From Zopfochytrium polystomum (lineage: Eukaryota; Chytridiomycota; Chytridiomycetes; Chytridiales; Chytridiaceae), in the NCBI GenBank assembly GCA_025765615.1, contig JAIVFJ010000045.1:248001-312000 (forward strand): 64,000 nt of DNA, given 5' to 3'. Positions 1 to 12,200 of this stretch are shown in pieces. The position numbers were made by a program, and so were the translations under genes. The notes beneath the pieces are model-generated. The model was given only the letters and a program-made list of their open reading frames with translations. It made no database searches and had not been told where the DNA came from. Numbering within the stretch: position 1 is the stretch's first letter; each line of letters begins with the position of its first letter.

Positions 1-363
1 GAAGCGGTCGGCGTCAAATTCGTCGCTCAGCGGCATGGCCGGCCCACCGATCGCAAAGGGAGTCGACGGCATGTCGCGCGAGGCAAAGTCGCGACTGGGC
101 CTGTCGGCGGGGTCCATCTCGCGCATGGGGTCGCTGTCGCGGTTGGGCTCGTCGTCGAATCTGCTGGCCGGCGCTGGAGGCGGCAGCAGTGGGAACGTGC
201 TGGGGTCCACGGAGAAGGATCGGGAGCCGCGTGCGGTCTGGGTCGGCGGCGAGCTTGTTGGCGAAGGGAGGGTCGATGGTGAAGAAGCGATAGAAGCGAT
301 ACTGGGAGGCAAGGAGGGCGGTGTGTTTCCACTTTGAGGGGTGTTTGGCGCTCGATTCCTCAT
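1..363 (-). CDS. Hypothetical protein, N-terminal part (runs off left edge)
   Basis: A minus-strand frame opens at an ATG whose complement lies at 361-363 and stays open for 121 codons to base 1, so the gene continues outside the window. The visible part starts MRNRAPNTPQSGN and is rich in Ser, Pro and Thr, then becomes charged (for example RFDDEPNRDSDPMREMD). Codons are strongly GC3-biased, as in neighbouring genes, and this frame reads more like protein than the overlapping frames on either strand. The composition suits a disordered cytosolic N-terminus such as precedes many fungal membrane enzymes, but no domain is visible. I do not recognise the product. It is transcribed away from the ABC transporter gene, with about 390 bp between the two start codons. 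Confidence 0.6.
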   Translation of the reverse strand, partial: MRNRAPNTPQSGNTPPSLPPSIASIASSPSTLPSPTSSPPTQTARGSRSFSVDPSTFPLLPPPAPASRFDDEPNRDSDPMREMDPADRPSRDFASRDMPSTPFAIGGPAMPLSDEFDADRF

Positions 364-756
364 GTTACGTATTTATATCATATCAGTTCTGCTGTCCACA
401 CTAGACCCGCTCGCTCGTAATGGTAGAAACAAATATATATCTCCAGTAGTAGACGCTCCTCCTCCTTTGCAGGGGGTGCTATCAGTAGCGTGGGTGCCCT
501 TATACCGTATGCGTACCAGTCGTCAGTGCCGGCGAGGGCAAGGACAGGTCGGGTGACCGTCCGTTGCACGTTGCAATTAGTTTTCAAATCCGCTAACGAG
601 AAAAACTCAGCCCGCCACGTGATCCCACAGACAATCACCAGAGAGGAAAGGGGACAAAAAAAAAAAAAACAGAAAAAAAAAGGAGAAAAAAAATAAAATT
701 GGGGGTCGGCAACCGCACCGCCACCGCCACCGCCACCTACCAGCACCACCACCATC
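364..756. promoter_or_regulatory. Divergent intergenic promoter region
   Basis: This interval separates two oppositely transcribed start codons and has no convincing ORF. It contains an interrupted poly(A) tract at about 655-693, a typical fungal poly(dA:dT) promoter or leader element, and a CCACC-rich run just before the ATG of the ABC transporter. Confidence 0.45.
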
Positions 757-3700
757 ATGAGCCACACGTCGCGGTCGACCACGACGGCGGCCTCGGCGAC
801 GGCGACGGCGACGGGCAGGAGGAGCGACTCCATCGATGGGGTTGGCGGCAATCTCCATCCTCTCAGGTGAGAAGAAGCGAGTGGTGCTGGCACGACGACG
901 ACGACGACACAGATCCGATCGGATCCCTCGCGCGCCACTCCTTTCCCCTTACAGATCGCGTTCCTTTTGGACTTCACCCATTGCGCAGGCGGCCCCCGAT
1001 CACGCGGCAGCCCTCTGCAGCCGTCCTCGCTCTTCCTCGCCCAGCTGCAAGTCATCCTGTGGAAAGACTTTACGATAAGATCGCGCAACATCGTCCCGGT
1101 CCTCTCGATCGTGCTGTCGCCCGCGTTCGCGCCCGCGATCTTGATGTTCTTTTTGACGCGCGCAAACTTGTTTCTCACCGCGGGCGGTCTGTCCGCTGCG
1201 GAGGGTTGGGTGACGGCTTCGGCGAAAGCAGCGGCCATGGCTGGATCGGGTCGTGCCTGGAGCCGACTGATCGGAACGGCTCTCGGGGTCGTGACTAGAG
1301 GGAACGGGTAGGTGTCGATAAAACGAGAAGGGGACCCAAGGATCCCAGTTCCATCTCGAAGAAGTGCCAACGTAGTCCTGGGCTAATCGACGGAGAACAT
1401 ACCGTGTTATGCCGATCACATCTCAGCCAATTGCTGACAAATTGCCTTTCTTTATTCAGATTGACGATACCGCCCGAGGTCTTCTTCGTTCGTATCCTTT
1501 TGCCATTCTACGTCATTCTCGGTTTTGGAAATCATCAGCAAAGTAAGTGGAATCAACTCAAGTTGTGGCGAAAGTTCACCTTGCGTCTCCAGTCTCGTTG
1601 ATAGAGACTGTATCAGAGAAAGAGAAGCGGACAAAAGAGGGTTTACTTATGCAGGGCCTATCCATCAACGTATACTGGATGTCAAAGATCGTCCTTTACG
1701 GCACCTACGCCGCCGTCAGCTCATTCTTGTTCGCCTACGTCGTCGCCCCTTGCTACCCAACTTCAAACTTTGTCATCAGTAAGTGCCACAAAACGGAATT
1801 GTCTTACGACATGCTGACCCCCTGCCTTTGCCAGTCGCGCTTATAATTGGTCTGTTCGACGCCGCCAATATCGCCTCTTCGCTCGCGCTGTCCGCTGTGT
1901 TCCGCTCCGCCAAATCCGCAGCTGTTTTCGGCTCCCTTCTACCTTTCATCTTTCTCGTGTTGACGGGTGTCGCCTTCGGCTACGAGCTCTTACCCAGTGA
2001 AACTGCTGTTGTGCTCGTTTCCATACTCTTGTACCCCGTTGGAGTATTCTACGGGTTACTCAAAGTCCACCAAGGAGAGTTGAGGGGAAACGGCACGTCG
2101 TGGGGTAATCTGTGGACCGGCGACGGCGTCGGGATATACTTGGTTGTTCTCGCCCTTTCCGTCGCCCTGTACACAGGATTAGCCGTGAGTTTTTTCATGT
2201 TAATCAAATCGTCGTATCTGATTCGATGCACCTTACTCGCCCGCGATAGATTTATCTTGACCAAATCATCCCCCAAGGGTTTGGTACAACGAAAGCATGG
2301 GACTTTCCTCTGCATCGCTTCCGACGCCGCGCCAACCGACACCCGTCAATCCCAAAGCCCCCTTCGGCGCATCCCGCGCGGGACCCTGCAAAGTTTCAGC
2401 CCGATCCTGTGGGAAAAACACCCCTCGTCGTCCTCGAGAACGTCGACCGCAGTTTTTGGCGATGAAAAGGCGGTCGACGGTGTGTCGCTCAACGTTTTCG
2501 AAGACGAAGTTTTCGCTGTATTGGGGCACAACGGCGCGGGAAAGTCAACCTTGATCCACATGTACGTCTCCTCTCGTTCGAATCGTTGACGGTCGGTGAA
2601 TTCGTTCATTTCAGGTTGACAGGGCCTGTTGAGTGTCTCTGGAGGATGCGGGTCCGTGGCCGGATTTGATATGGAGACCGAAATGGACAGTATCCGTCGC
2701 GTTATCGGTTGGTAGAGGAGGAGAAGATCATTTCGTCTCTAAATGCTCTTTCTCGAATTCTTTCTTTTGCACAGGCGTCTGTCCGCAGGTAACGGTCGCT
2801 TAAGTCTTTAAACTGGAAGCCGCCAGTGACTGACTCACTTCAACTCTAGTTCGACTTGCATTACGAAGATCTGACTGCCGGAGAACATGTTCTATTGTTC
2901 AGTGGACTGCGAGGTCTGTGGAGAACTGCACCGTCAAGGGCTGCTCTTCCCGAAATGACGGACGCAGCCCTTGAAGAATTGGGCATCCTCAAACAGCGCG
3001 ATGTCCGTTCAAAGAAGCTGTCAGGAGGAGAGAAGCGAAAGCTTTCTGTGGCAATGGCGATTGTTGGGTCACCGAAAGTCGTCATTCTTGATGAGCCCAC
3101 AAGCGGAATGGATCCAGTGTCGAGAAGGAACTTGTGGGATGTGCTTAGAGGCGACAATAAAGGACGGGTGACACTGTTCACGACGCATCAGATGGACGTA
3201 AGGCCAATCGTTCAACGACTGTTCTTCGCTGATCAATTGTTGGGTCTTACTTTAGGAAGCGGACGTTCTCGCAGATCGGAAAGCATTTATGACAAAGGGT
3301 CGAATTCCAATGTCTCGGCACTTCCGCGTTTTTGAAATCTGCGTTCAACATTGGCTACCACCTGTCAATGTTGTCCGCAACGGCCAGCTCAAAGTCTGTT
3401 TCAGCCATCCAGTCCACCATCCATCGCTACTTACCCGTTAGTGGTGCGGCGGTGTCTCCGAGCCCTGATATTCCCTGGCGCCTCTGATATAACGACCTCT
3501 GTTCCGGCTCGAGAGGCGGGGATCATTTTCCCAAAACTCTTGGCAGAGCTCGACGGTTTGAAGGAAAAGGGCCTCCTGACGTTCTGGGGTGTGGAAGCCC
3601 CGAAACTGGAGGAAGTCTTTTTGAAAACGGTCGAACCCACAGCCCTTGGTGATCTGGATAATGTGGAGGAGGGGAGAGAGGAGACCGATCCCCTCTTGGG

Positions 3701-6028
3701 CAATGCAGACTTTGGTTTGGTCACCGCTGCCTCCACGCTCGCTCGGCTCCAGCTGCTCATCCAAAATCGTCTAGCTCTCATCCGTCGCACCCCACTGTCG
3801 ACCGTCTTCAACCTCCTTGCGTGCGTATACTTTGTCATTCTCACACTCGATGGAGTCGACCAATCCTTGCGCAGCGACGACGTTCTCAGCGCCTCAACCG
3901 CTGCGGCGGTGCTCCCCGTATGTCCTCTTCGCCACGCCGCTTCTCTACGCGCGCGAATCCATTGTCGAAAAGGACCTTCGTGTACTCAGTCTCCTTCGCG
4001 TCGTCCTTGGCGCCAGGAATGCAAGACGGGATGAAAGCCGCGGACGTGCAGGCTTGCCTCCCGCTGCCGTCTTTGCCGTCTCGTACTGGGGCGCCGGGTG
4101 GTTTGTCCAAGTCATGTTGCTCTTGTCCGTTGTCGCATTCACGGTGTGGTGGGCCTGGTTCCGCAGCATCGAAGCGTTCATCGGCAGCGGTCTGTGGATG
4201 TTTGTGGCGGTTCAGGTAGCCGCCGCCGCGGCGTGGCCCATGCTCGCATGTAAGTTGCCGATAGAGTTGGACGGTGTCCCCGTTCTAAACAAAGCCGGGA
4301 AATGGCAGATTTGGTCAGCTTGCCGTTCAAGTCTGCAGACTTCTTCTCCGTGACTGCATCACTTCTTAGTACTTTCTATCTCTTCCCATTTCTGTAAGTC
4401 GTTCTGTTTGCGTTACACCACGAAGCCCATAACACACTGGCAAATCATCACAGATTCGTCATCTTTTTGAGCTCCAGCATGAGCGGGTCCTTCTTGCTCT
4501 GGCACCTCGTATTCTCTTTCACAATTCCTTTCTACGGTCTCCCAGCAGTCTTCTACTTTATGGTTATGGCGTACGCAAATAACGAGGGCACAACCCTTCC
4601 GGTGTCTTACTATTTCGAATGGACGAACCACATGCTGCCGGCGCTTTTGGGGATCATATCGCACTTTTTGATTGGTGCGATCGCCCTTGTCGTCTACGAG
4701 TTTTCGGGGGGCTCAATTTGGCGTCCTCGTCGAGCTGCGCCGCCAGCTGGCGCGAACGAGGACAGCGACGTCAAACAGGAACGCAGGAGGCTCGAGCCCG
4801 TCGTTCGCGGTGGTGTGCTGGACACTTTTGGCATTACCATGAAAGATCTGCACAAAAGTTTTGTCGTCCTTGCGACAGATCCCGCCAAAGTTTCGAGTGA
4901 TGATTCTTCTGCAGCACCGGCCGACGAGGAGGCTCATCACCATCCCCCCACGCCGCCCGCGCCGCTCGAGACGTCAGGTCCATTCGACCTATGGAAAAAT
5001 CGCGTCGCCTTGCAATCGCTCACCCTGGGCGTTCCCCGCGGCGAGTTGTTCACTTTGCTCGGCCCCAACGGCGCAGGCAAAACCACGGCCTTGTCCATGG
5101 CCCTTGCAGAGCTCCAACCGGACGCAGGCGACGTATGGCTTAATGCGCCGCGCGGAGTCGGATACGCGCCGCAGCAGGAAGCCGTGTGGCCGTTGCTCTC
5201 GGTCCGAGAGCATCTCACGTTCTACGCGGGGCTCAAGGGCCTCGGCCATTTGCAGAGCAAAAAGTGGGCGGAGAAAGCCGCCCGCGAGTTGGGACTCGTC
5301 GAGGCGCTCGACAAGCGCGTCAAGGACACTAGCGGCGGAATGAAGCGGAAGCTTGGGTTCGCGCTGGCTATCGTCGGAGCGGTTGACGTGTTGTTTTTGG
5401 ACGAGCCTTCCACAGGGTGAGTTGTTCTCTTTGCTTTCCACTCCCTGCTTTTATCGACTCATATTCAAACATTCACAGAATCGACCCCGCCGCACGCCTC
5501 GTGATGCGCAACTTCCTCCAGGCCCGCCAACAGCAATTCTCAACCCTCCTCACCACCCACTCGATGGACGAAGCCGATACCCTCTCCACCCGCATCGGCA
5601 TCCTCGTCAACGGCGCCCTCGCCTGCATCGGCTCCCCAGGCCACCTCAAGCGCCGCTTCGGCAACAGCTACGTCCTCGAGCTCGTCTTTGCCGCCTCCGA
5701 CGACAGCGCCGCGAGCACCCCCGCCGCACCGGCCTCCGCCTGGCTCGCCCGCGCGTTCCCCGGCGCCCGCTCCCTCGAGCTCTTTGACGGCGTCGTCGCG
5801 CGCTGGGAAGTCCCCGTCGCCGACGTCGCCGCCGCCGGCGGCCTCGCCCGCTGCTTTGCCATGCTCGAGGCCTGGCGCGCCGCAGCCGGAAGGTCGTCGG
5901 CGCACCCGCCCGCGTCGGCGGCGCTGTGGCGCGGTCCGCCCATCGTCGACTACAGCCTGGGCATGACGTCGCTGGAGATGATCTTTATGCGGTTTGCGAG
6001 GGGACAGGTGCAGAGCGAGGTGCCGTAA
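757..6028 (+). CDS. ABCA-family ABC transporter (full, two NBDs; several frame breaks)
   Basis: This is a full-size ABCA transporter, a family that mostly moves lipids across membranes. Half 1 starts with an ABCA-like segment ([14 protein letters not shown]), followed by [10 protein letters not shown] and [15 protein letters not shown]1 has Walker [11 protein letters not shown]-loop VCPQFD, signature [10 protein letters not shown], Walker [13 protein letters not shown] and H-loop TTHQMD. Half 2 has hydrophobic segments and NBD2: [34 protein letters not shown] and TTHSMDEAD. The C-terminus [18 protein letters not shown] is ABCA-like. Exons I infer: 757-868, 1011-1307, 1460-1542, 1593-1778, 1835-2184, 2250-2561, 2615-2707, 2775-2788, 2850-3197, 3256-4249, 4309-4393, 4454-5416, 5479-6028. 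The first exon and start are uncertain. Single-base frame breaks lie near 2453-2457, 2622-2626, 3315, 3470 and at two or more places in 3900-4060, so the copy is either decaying or mis-sequenced. Confidence 0.85.
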
Positions 6029-6584
6029 AGCGCGGGGGGGAAAGGTGCGGGAAAATTTGGGGCTGAAACCCTCTTCGACAGTCCGTCTGACGTGGGGATT
6101 GGCTTGGGCCGTTAATAACTCATGTCAAATATTCTGGCGTCTGCTACTGTTTCCTTTTCCTCATTTTTTATTCTGATTGTCCTCGTTCGGTTTGTTCACC
6201 CTCCGTTCAAAAAAACAAAAACACAAAAAAAAAAAAAAACGACACCCTTTTTTGTCCCCGACGTTCGCAAGGAAGTGTGGATGGCCTCTTCAGCAGTAAA
6301 ATAAAGCACTCTCCCCAAATAAAATTTACTGTAAATGAAGCACTCATCCATATTCGTCTTCAACGTGAGAAGAGAAGGATGACTGGCCTGGCGTGGGAAA
6401 GATTCACCTGCTTCCTTCTGTTCAGAGTCGTGAAACACACCGAAAGCGAGCCAGAGCCTTGTGAACGAGGGATGTCTTCACCTGAGGCTTCCATTTACCA
6501 AGATTCTCTAGTCTAGCAAACCGATTTACCCACAATCCACGAAGACAGAAATCCTGCGGTTTTTCCAGGGGCGTCTCCGACGGC
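6029..6584. other. Intergenic, no gene seen
   Basis: No supported ORF. An A-rich stretch with a poly(A) run lies at about 6212-6239. The right end grades into the cyclase pseudogene, whose similarity to the downstream copy begins near 6585. Confidence 0.5.
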
Positions 6585-9115
6585 CAGTGCGCGTCGACAG
6601 AGTCTTCTCCGGCAGTCCTTTTCTCTGCTGCTTGCTGCTGCAGTTATTCAACTCCAGACTGATCAAACACGCGCCGATGGCTTCCAGCGACGACGATATT
6701 GGGATCCACATTGGCGTCGGCTACGCCGTGTGAACCATATTTGGGGAGAGTCTGGACAGGAGCAAAACAACGAAGCAAGTAAGCAAAAAGCACGGACCCA
6801 CGGAAGGATCGAGTACCAGATCGCCGGAGAGGCGGTGTCAGAGGCTGTCGTTATACTCGCTGCGGGAAACCGTGGAGAGGTGGTGCTGTCAGAAAAACTT
6901 ACGGAAGCTCTCAACGAGGCGGTTCCACATCTTTCCGGGGTTTCGCTTGCCCTTCTGTCCGACATTCACTCGCTTCTTCAAAGTTTTGGCAATATCATCA
7001 TCACCGAAACCAATCATATTGCGAAGCGAATCGTGGATTCTTCTGTGGAGCTGCGATTCAGTCGTGGTGATTAGGCGTCAACCGAAGATGTCGTGGAAGA
7101 CAGTCGCGCCCTTTGCTGTATCGAGACATCGATCGCAGGGTACCTGGCTGAGAACAAGGTATCCCGATCACCTTCACAGTGGGCGATACAATCTAGGCGC
7201 CTAGAAAACGATCTTTACAGCGACCTCCGCATTATGGCCGTCGTGTTCTTCGGGTTTCCGGGCATCTCACTCGGCGCACTGTCGAGCGATCATAAGCGCA
7301 TCAACCGGTACCAGGCCGTGAGCCCAATCATTGCAGCTCAACTTGCCACTGAAACTGTGATTGCAAGCGTGAGTGAGTACGGGGGAAGTCTCCGCCAAGT
7401 GAACTTTGACGACAAGGCGTTCACCGCGCTGGCGGTGTGGGGCCTCCGCGGCTTCGCTCACCAACGATCCGAGGCACTGTACGCGACTCAGTCTTGCATC
7501 GACTTTGCGGAGCGTATTCGTCGTGCCTTGCGAGAGCACACGAGCGTGGGTGTTGGGGCTGTGAATGTTGGGGTTGCGTTGGGAACCGTGTATGCTGGTC
7601 TCATTGGAAACGAGCTTCGAATGGATGGCACAGTCCTTGGCGCCACCGTCAATCTCGCCGCTCGCTTGATGTGCGCTGAAGTGGCAGCTGGCGATTACTC
7701 TCACGGCTTTGCGGAAGTTCGCGTCCGCTGCGACGAGGCCACATTTCGAGCCTGCCACTCAGCATTTGAGTTCGACAAGTCCACGCCCAAATTGTGGTCG
7801 AAAGGTAATTCAGGTCTTCAATAATGAGAAAATATCTGATTCTCGACGCTGCTTTAAGGATTCAGCAATCCCGTGTCATTCTACCCACTTGTTCGATCGA
7901 AAGAGGGCAACGCAAAATCTTCGACGAGAAGCACACGGCCAGAGTTCGTTGGTTGCGAAAGTGAAATTGAGCTGCTGCATCAAGTTCTCAAACGGTGGTG
8001 GGATCGAGGACTTCATCAGCGCGTGATGCTAACAGGACGGTCTGGGCTTGGAAAGTCAGCTTTAGTCGAGTTCATTAACCAGAGGGTCGAGGACGACGCG
8101 AAAACGATATCATGGTAGGTGTGGGACGCATGGCTATTCCGTTGTTCCATCGCTTCAGTGGATTTATTGATACATTACAACCCAAAGGGTATGTGTTGCG
8201 CATGAAATGAGGCAAAGAAGCTCTTTTGCATTCTTTGGATCGATGCTCCGCTCGTTTGATATTGCAGTTGATGATCAAACGATATTTCACCAAGCCATTT
8301 GAAATCGGCGAGAAGAGTGTCAATTGCCAGTTTCGGAGATTCTTCTAATGAGCCGTACGCGTCGCAAACACTGGGTCAACCCGATTCGGATGATCCAGTC
8401 TCGTTGTTCCTTCTCGAAACAGTGTGTCTCGTTGGGAAAGGCGGCCTTGGTGCAATTGGGGCGATTCCCGGGCTCCGCTGGGCCAAGCAAATTCCCGTTA
8501 CCAGTGGGGACGTGGGCGTGACGCTTTCGTCCCTTTTTGCGCAGCTGCTTCATCTTATCCAGGATCTGGGTCACACAATTTACATGGTCTGCGATGACGC
8601 ACAGGTGGTTAAGGATTCTCTCAAAGCAGTGATGCCAGCGCTCTAACCAGAAAAAAATAATCACAGTGGATTGATCAAGAATCCCTCAAAGTCTTACAAA
8701 GGGTTTTCTCCCTCTGTCCAGCTGTAAGGTGGTTCTAGATTCCTCAAATCTCCAAGTAGTGAAAGAGACTTTTTGATAACAGTGGATTGACCAAGAATCG
8801 CTCAGGGTGTTCCAAGGATATTAACTCTCTGCCCAGCTGTCTTTTTCCTTATCGTCGGAAGAAACACGTACAGTTTCATTGGATCTAACTTGGCGGGTAA
8901 ACAACGCCAATAATATTTTGACATCCATTCTATGTGCAGGCAAGAATGAGCCACTTTCTCCGGCTGCCCGACTCTTGACAGAAGGATTCGATTCCATGTG
9001 GCAAAGCGCGAATGATGAGTCAGTACAGTCGGCGGTGTCCCATAGCTCTTCACTTCAAAGAGTCGAAGCGATGTATCAGGGGACGAACGCAAACGATGTC
9101 TCTCGAACAGCATGA
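6585..9115 (+). pseudogene. Soluble adenylyl cyclase-like (ADCY10 type), dead tandem copy
   Basis: This is a degenerate paralogue of the locus at 9235-14701 and starts inside the C1 cyclase domain. It retains DIGIHIGVGYA, the C1 end RIEYQIAGEAVSEA, most of C2 (LRQVNFDDKAFTALAVWG, DGTVLGATVNLAARLM) and the P-loop GRSGLGKSALVEF of the attached ATPase. Damage relative to the second copy includes a lost G near 6723-6726 that breaks the frame after IHIGVGYA, a shortened and shifted segment near 7050-7090, and loss of everything beyond the early ATPase region. The exon starting WIDQESL appears twice, at about 8664-8730 and 8782-8850, the second time broken. The C1 start and the whole C-terminal helical region are absent. 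Intron positions, such as after TISW, match the other copy, so this arose by DNA-level duplication and not by retroposition. Confidence 0.8.
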
Positions 9116-9234
9116 ATAGCGATCAGGGCACCGAGCATGATTCAATATATTGGCAAAGAGCAATATTCCGCAAGAACAATGCACCATTACAATCTTTTTG
9201 AGAGAAGCTCAATGTTGAAGTTTCTTTCCAGACC

Positions 9235-12200
9235 ATGTGCGCTCGGCCTGCAGCAGGTCCGCTCCGCCAATCCGACTCCCACTTCACGAAGTCGTCGACG
9301 GCAGCATTGTCGCGGTTATCGACATTTCCGGTACTCCTCAGCGACAAAAACGCGAGGCTCTTTAACGAAACACGAGCTTCCTCGACCCACCCCCACTTCC
9401 CCCAAAACCAGGATTCACGCAGCTTTCGACACGGCTTTTTCGTGAACACGGGATCGACGGAGCCGCGAAACTGCACGAGGCGATCAACCGTCCGTTTGAA
9501 AGAATCATCCGATGTGTCTGCACGCGATCTGGTTCGATCGTAAAGTTCGCCGGCGACTCGGCAGTCGTTTGCTGGTACCCGCAGAGTGATCGCTTAATTT
9601 AGTACCACCTCCAGTAGACCTAACTGTGCGTTTGGTGGCAGGTCAGACGCTGCGGCTGACGGCGCGCGTCGACAGAGCCTTCTACTGCAGTCCTTTCTCT
9701 GCTGCTTAGAGCTGCTGCAGCTATTCAATTTCAGATCGATCAAAGACGCGTCGATTGTTTCCGGTGACGACGACGTTGGGATCCACATTGGCGTCGGCTA
9801 CGGCCGTGTGAACCATATTTACTTGGGAGAGTCTGGACAGCAACACGTCAACCAAGCGGGAGAGCAAACAGGCCATGGAAGGATTGAGTACCTGATCGCC
9901 GGAGAGGCGGTGTCAGAGGCTGGCGCTATGCTGGCTGTAGGAAATCGTGGAGAAGTGGTACTGTCAGCAATATTCAAGAAAGCGCTCAGCGACGCCGTTC
10001 CTCATTTGTCTGGGGTTTCACTTGCACTTCTATCCGACATTCATTCGCTTCTCCAAAGTTTCGGCAGCGTCACCATCACCGACACCAATAATTGCGCGAA
10101 ACGGATCGTGGCGTCAGTTGCAGCACTTTGCGATCGCAGTCATGGTGACGAGACACCAACCAAAGTTGAACTCGACGACAGTCGCGCGCTTCGCTTTATC
10201 GAGAGCTCGATCGCACGGTACATCGTTGAGAGCAGCAACTCAAAGGGGTTGGAACGGCTCTCCACGGGTACTCGATCTGCTTCACAGTGGGCGTTACCAT
10301 CCAGGCGCCTAGAAAACGATCTTTACAGCGACCTTCGCGCCGTGGCCGTCGCTTTCTTTGGGTTTCCGGGGATCTCGCTCGGGGGGTTGCCGACCGGTCC
10401 CATGGCTGGCAGTACCAGCAAGCCTCACGCTCCATCGCCAATAATCGCCGCTCAGCTCGCCGCTGAAACGGTGATTGCAAGCGTGAGCGAGTACGGGGGA
10501 AGCCTCCGCCAAGTGAACTTTGACGACAAGTCGTTCACCGCACTGGCGGTTTGGGGCCTCCGCGGCTTCGCTCACCACCGCTCCGAGGCGCTGTACGCGA
10601 TACAGGCTTGCATTGACTTTGCTGAGCGTATTCGCCGCGCGTTGTTGGAGCACCCCAGCGTGGACATGGGGGTTGTGAATGTTGGGGTTGCGTTGGGAAC
10701 CGTGTATGCCGGTCTCATTGGAAACGAGCTTCGAATGGATGGCACAGTCCTCGGAGCCACCGTCAATCTCGCCGCTCGCTTGATGTGCGCTGAAATGTCA
10801 GCGGGAGAGAACCGTTCGGGCTTTGCAGATGTTCGCGTCTGCTGTGACGAGGCTACGTTTCGTGCCTGCCACGCAGAATTTGAGTTCGACACCTCCAGGC
10901 CCAAACTGCTGTTGAAGGGTAATCCATGTTTTCATTCATGGGCAATCATCTGATTATCAGTCCATTAAGGATTCAGCGATTCCGTGTCATACTATCCGCT
11001 CATCCGGTCGAAAGAAGGCCAACCAAAAAATTCGACCAGAAGCGCGGGACAGGAGCTCTTTGGTAGAGAAGCTGAGATGGAGTTACTGGACCAATCTGTC
11101 AAACGGTGGCGAGATGGAGAACTAAATCAGCGCGTTATGGTAACAGGAAGGTCTGGGCTTGGAAAGTCAGCTTTAGTTGAGCACATCATCCAGAAAGTCG
11201 AGGACGACTCGAATACGATATCATGGTGGGTTGCAGGACGAGGGATTCATTGTTCAGTCAATCAACTGCTTTCATTCCAACCTTTTCACTCAAAGGGTAT
11301 GTGCCGCGCATGAAATGAGGCAAAAAAGCTCGTTTGCCTTCCTTGGGTCAATGCTCCGATCGTTAATATTACGGCTGATGGCAAAAGATATATCCCCAAG
11401 CCGTTTCTCGTCGGCTAGAAGAGCATCTCGTGCCAGTTTGGGTGATTCTTCCATTGGGACGTACGATTCGCAATCACTGGGTCAATCTGATTCGGAAGAT
11501 TCGGTCTCGCTTTTCGTTCTCGAAACAGTGCGTCTGGTCGGAAAGGGCTCTATTGGAGCACTAGGAGCCGTTCCCGGTTTCCGCTGGGTCAAGAATATAC
11601 CTGTTACCAGCAATGACGTCAGCTTGACGCTCTCGTCCTTTTTCGCACAACTGCTTCATCTAATCCACGATCTGGGTTACTCTCTTCACATTGTCTGCGA
11701 TGACGCGCAGGTGCTACTCGAGGCGTAAGTTTTGAAGTGGCGACGCTGACCAGACTTTTTGACCGCAGTGGATTGATCGAGAATCGCTAAGGGTCTTACA
11801 AAAGGTTGTGTTCCTCTGCCCGGCTGTCTTTTTTGTTATCGCCGGAAGAACGCGAGAGGTACACCGGATCTTACTTTACGAGTGACCCTGCACTGACGCT
11901 GCGTGCCGCAGGAGTGGAGCACCGTTGACGATTTTGACATTCTCCATTCTTTGTGCAGCACAAAGTTACAGCTTGAGCCACTTTCTCCCGCTGCCATGCG
12001 ACTCCTGATAGAGAAAGAGTTACGGGACTTAACGTGACAAAAGCGCTATTTGAGGAGGTCATGATGCATTCCGGCGGCGTGCCAATGGCCCTACATGTTG
12101 TCCTTTCTCTGGTTAAGTTTCACTATGGTGAACAGCCTCAGCCAAAGTCATCCGAGGGCACGGAAAGAGCACGAGCGCGAAAACGATTGTCGCTCGCCGA

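Noticed and set aside
378..1370. Minus-strand ORF of 330 codons over the ABCA 5' region
   Set aside because: Covers introns and poly(A), has no recognisable domain, and conflicts with ABCA exons that show family motifs.
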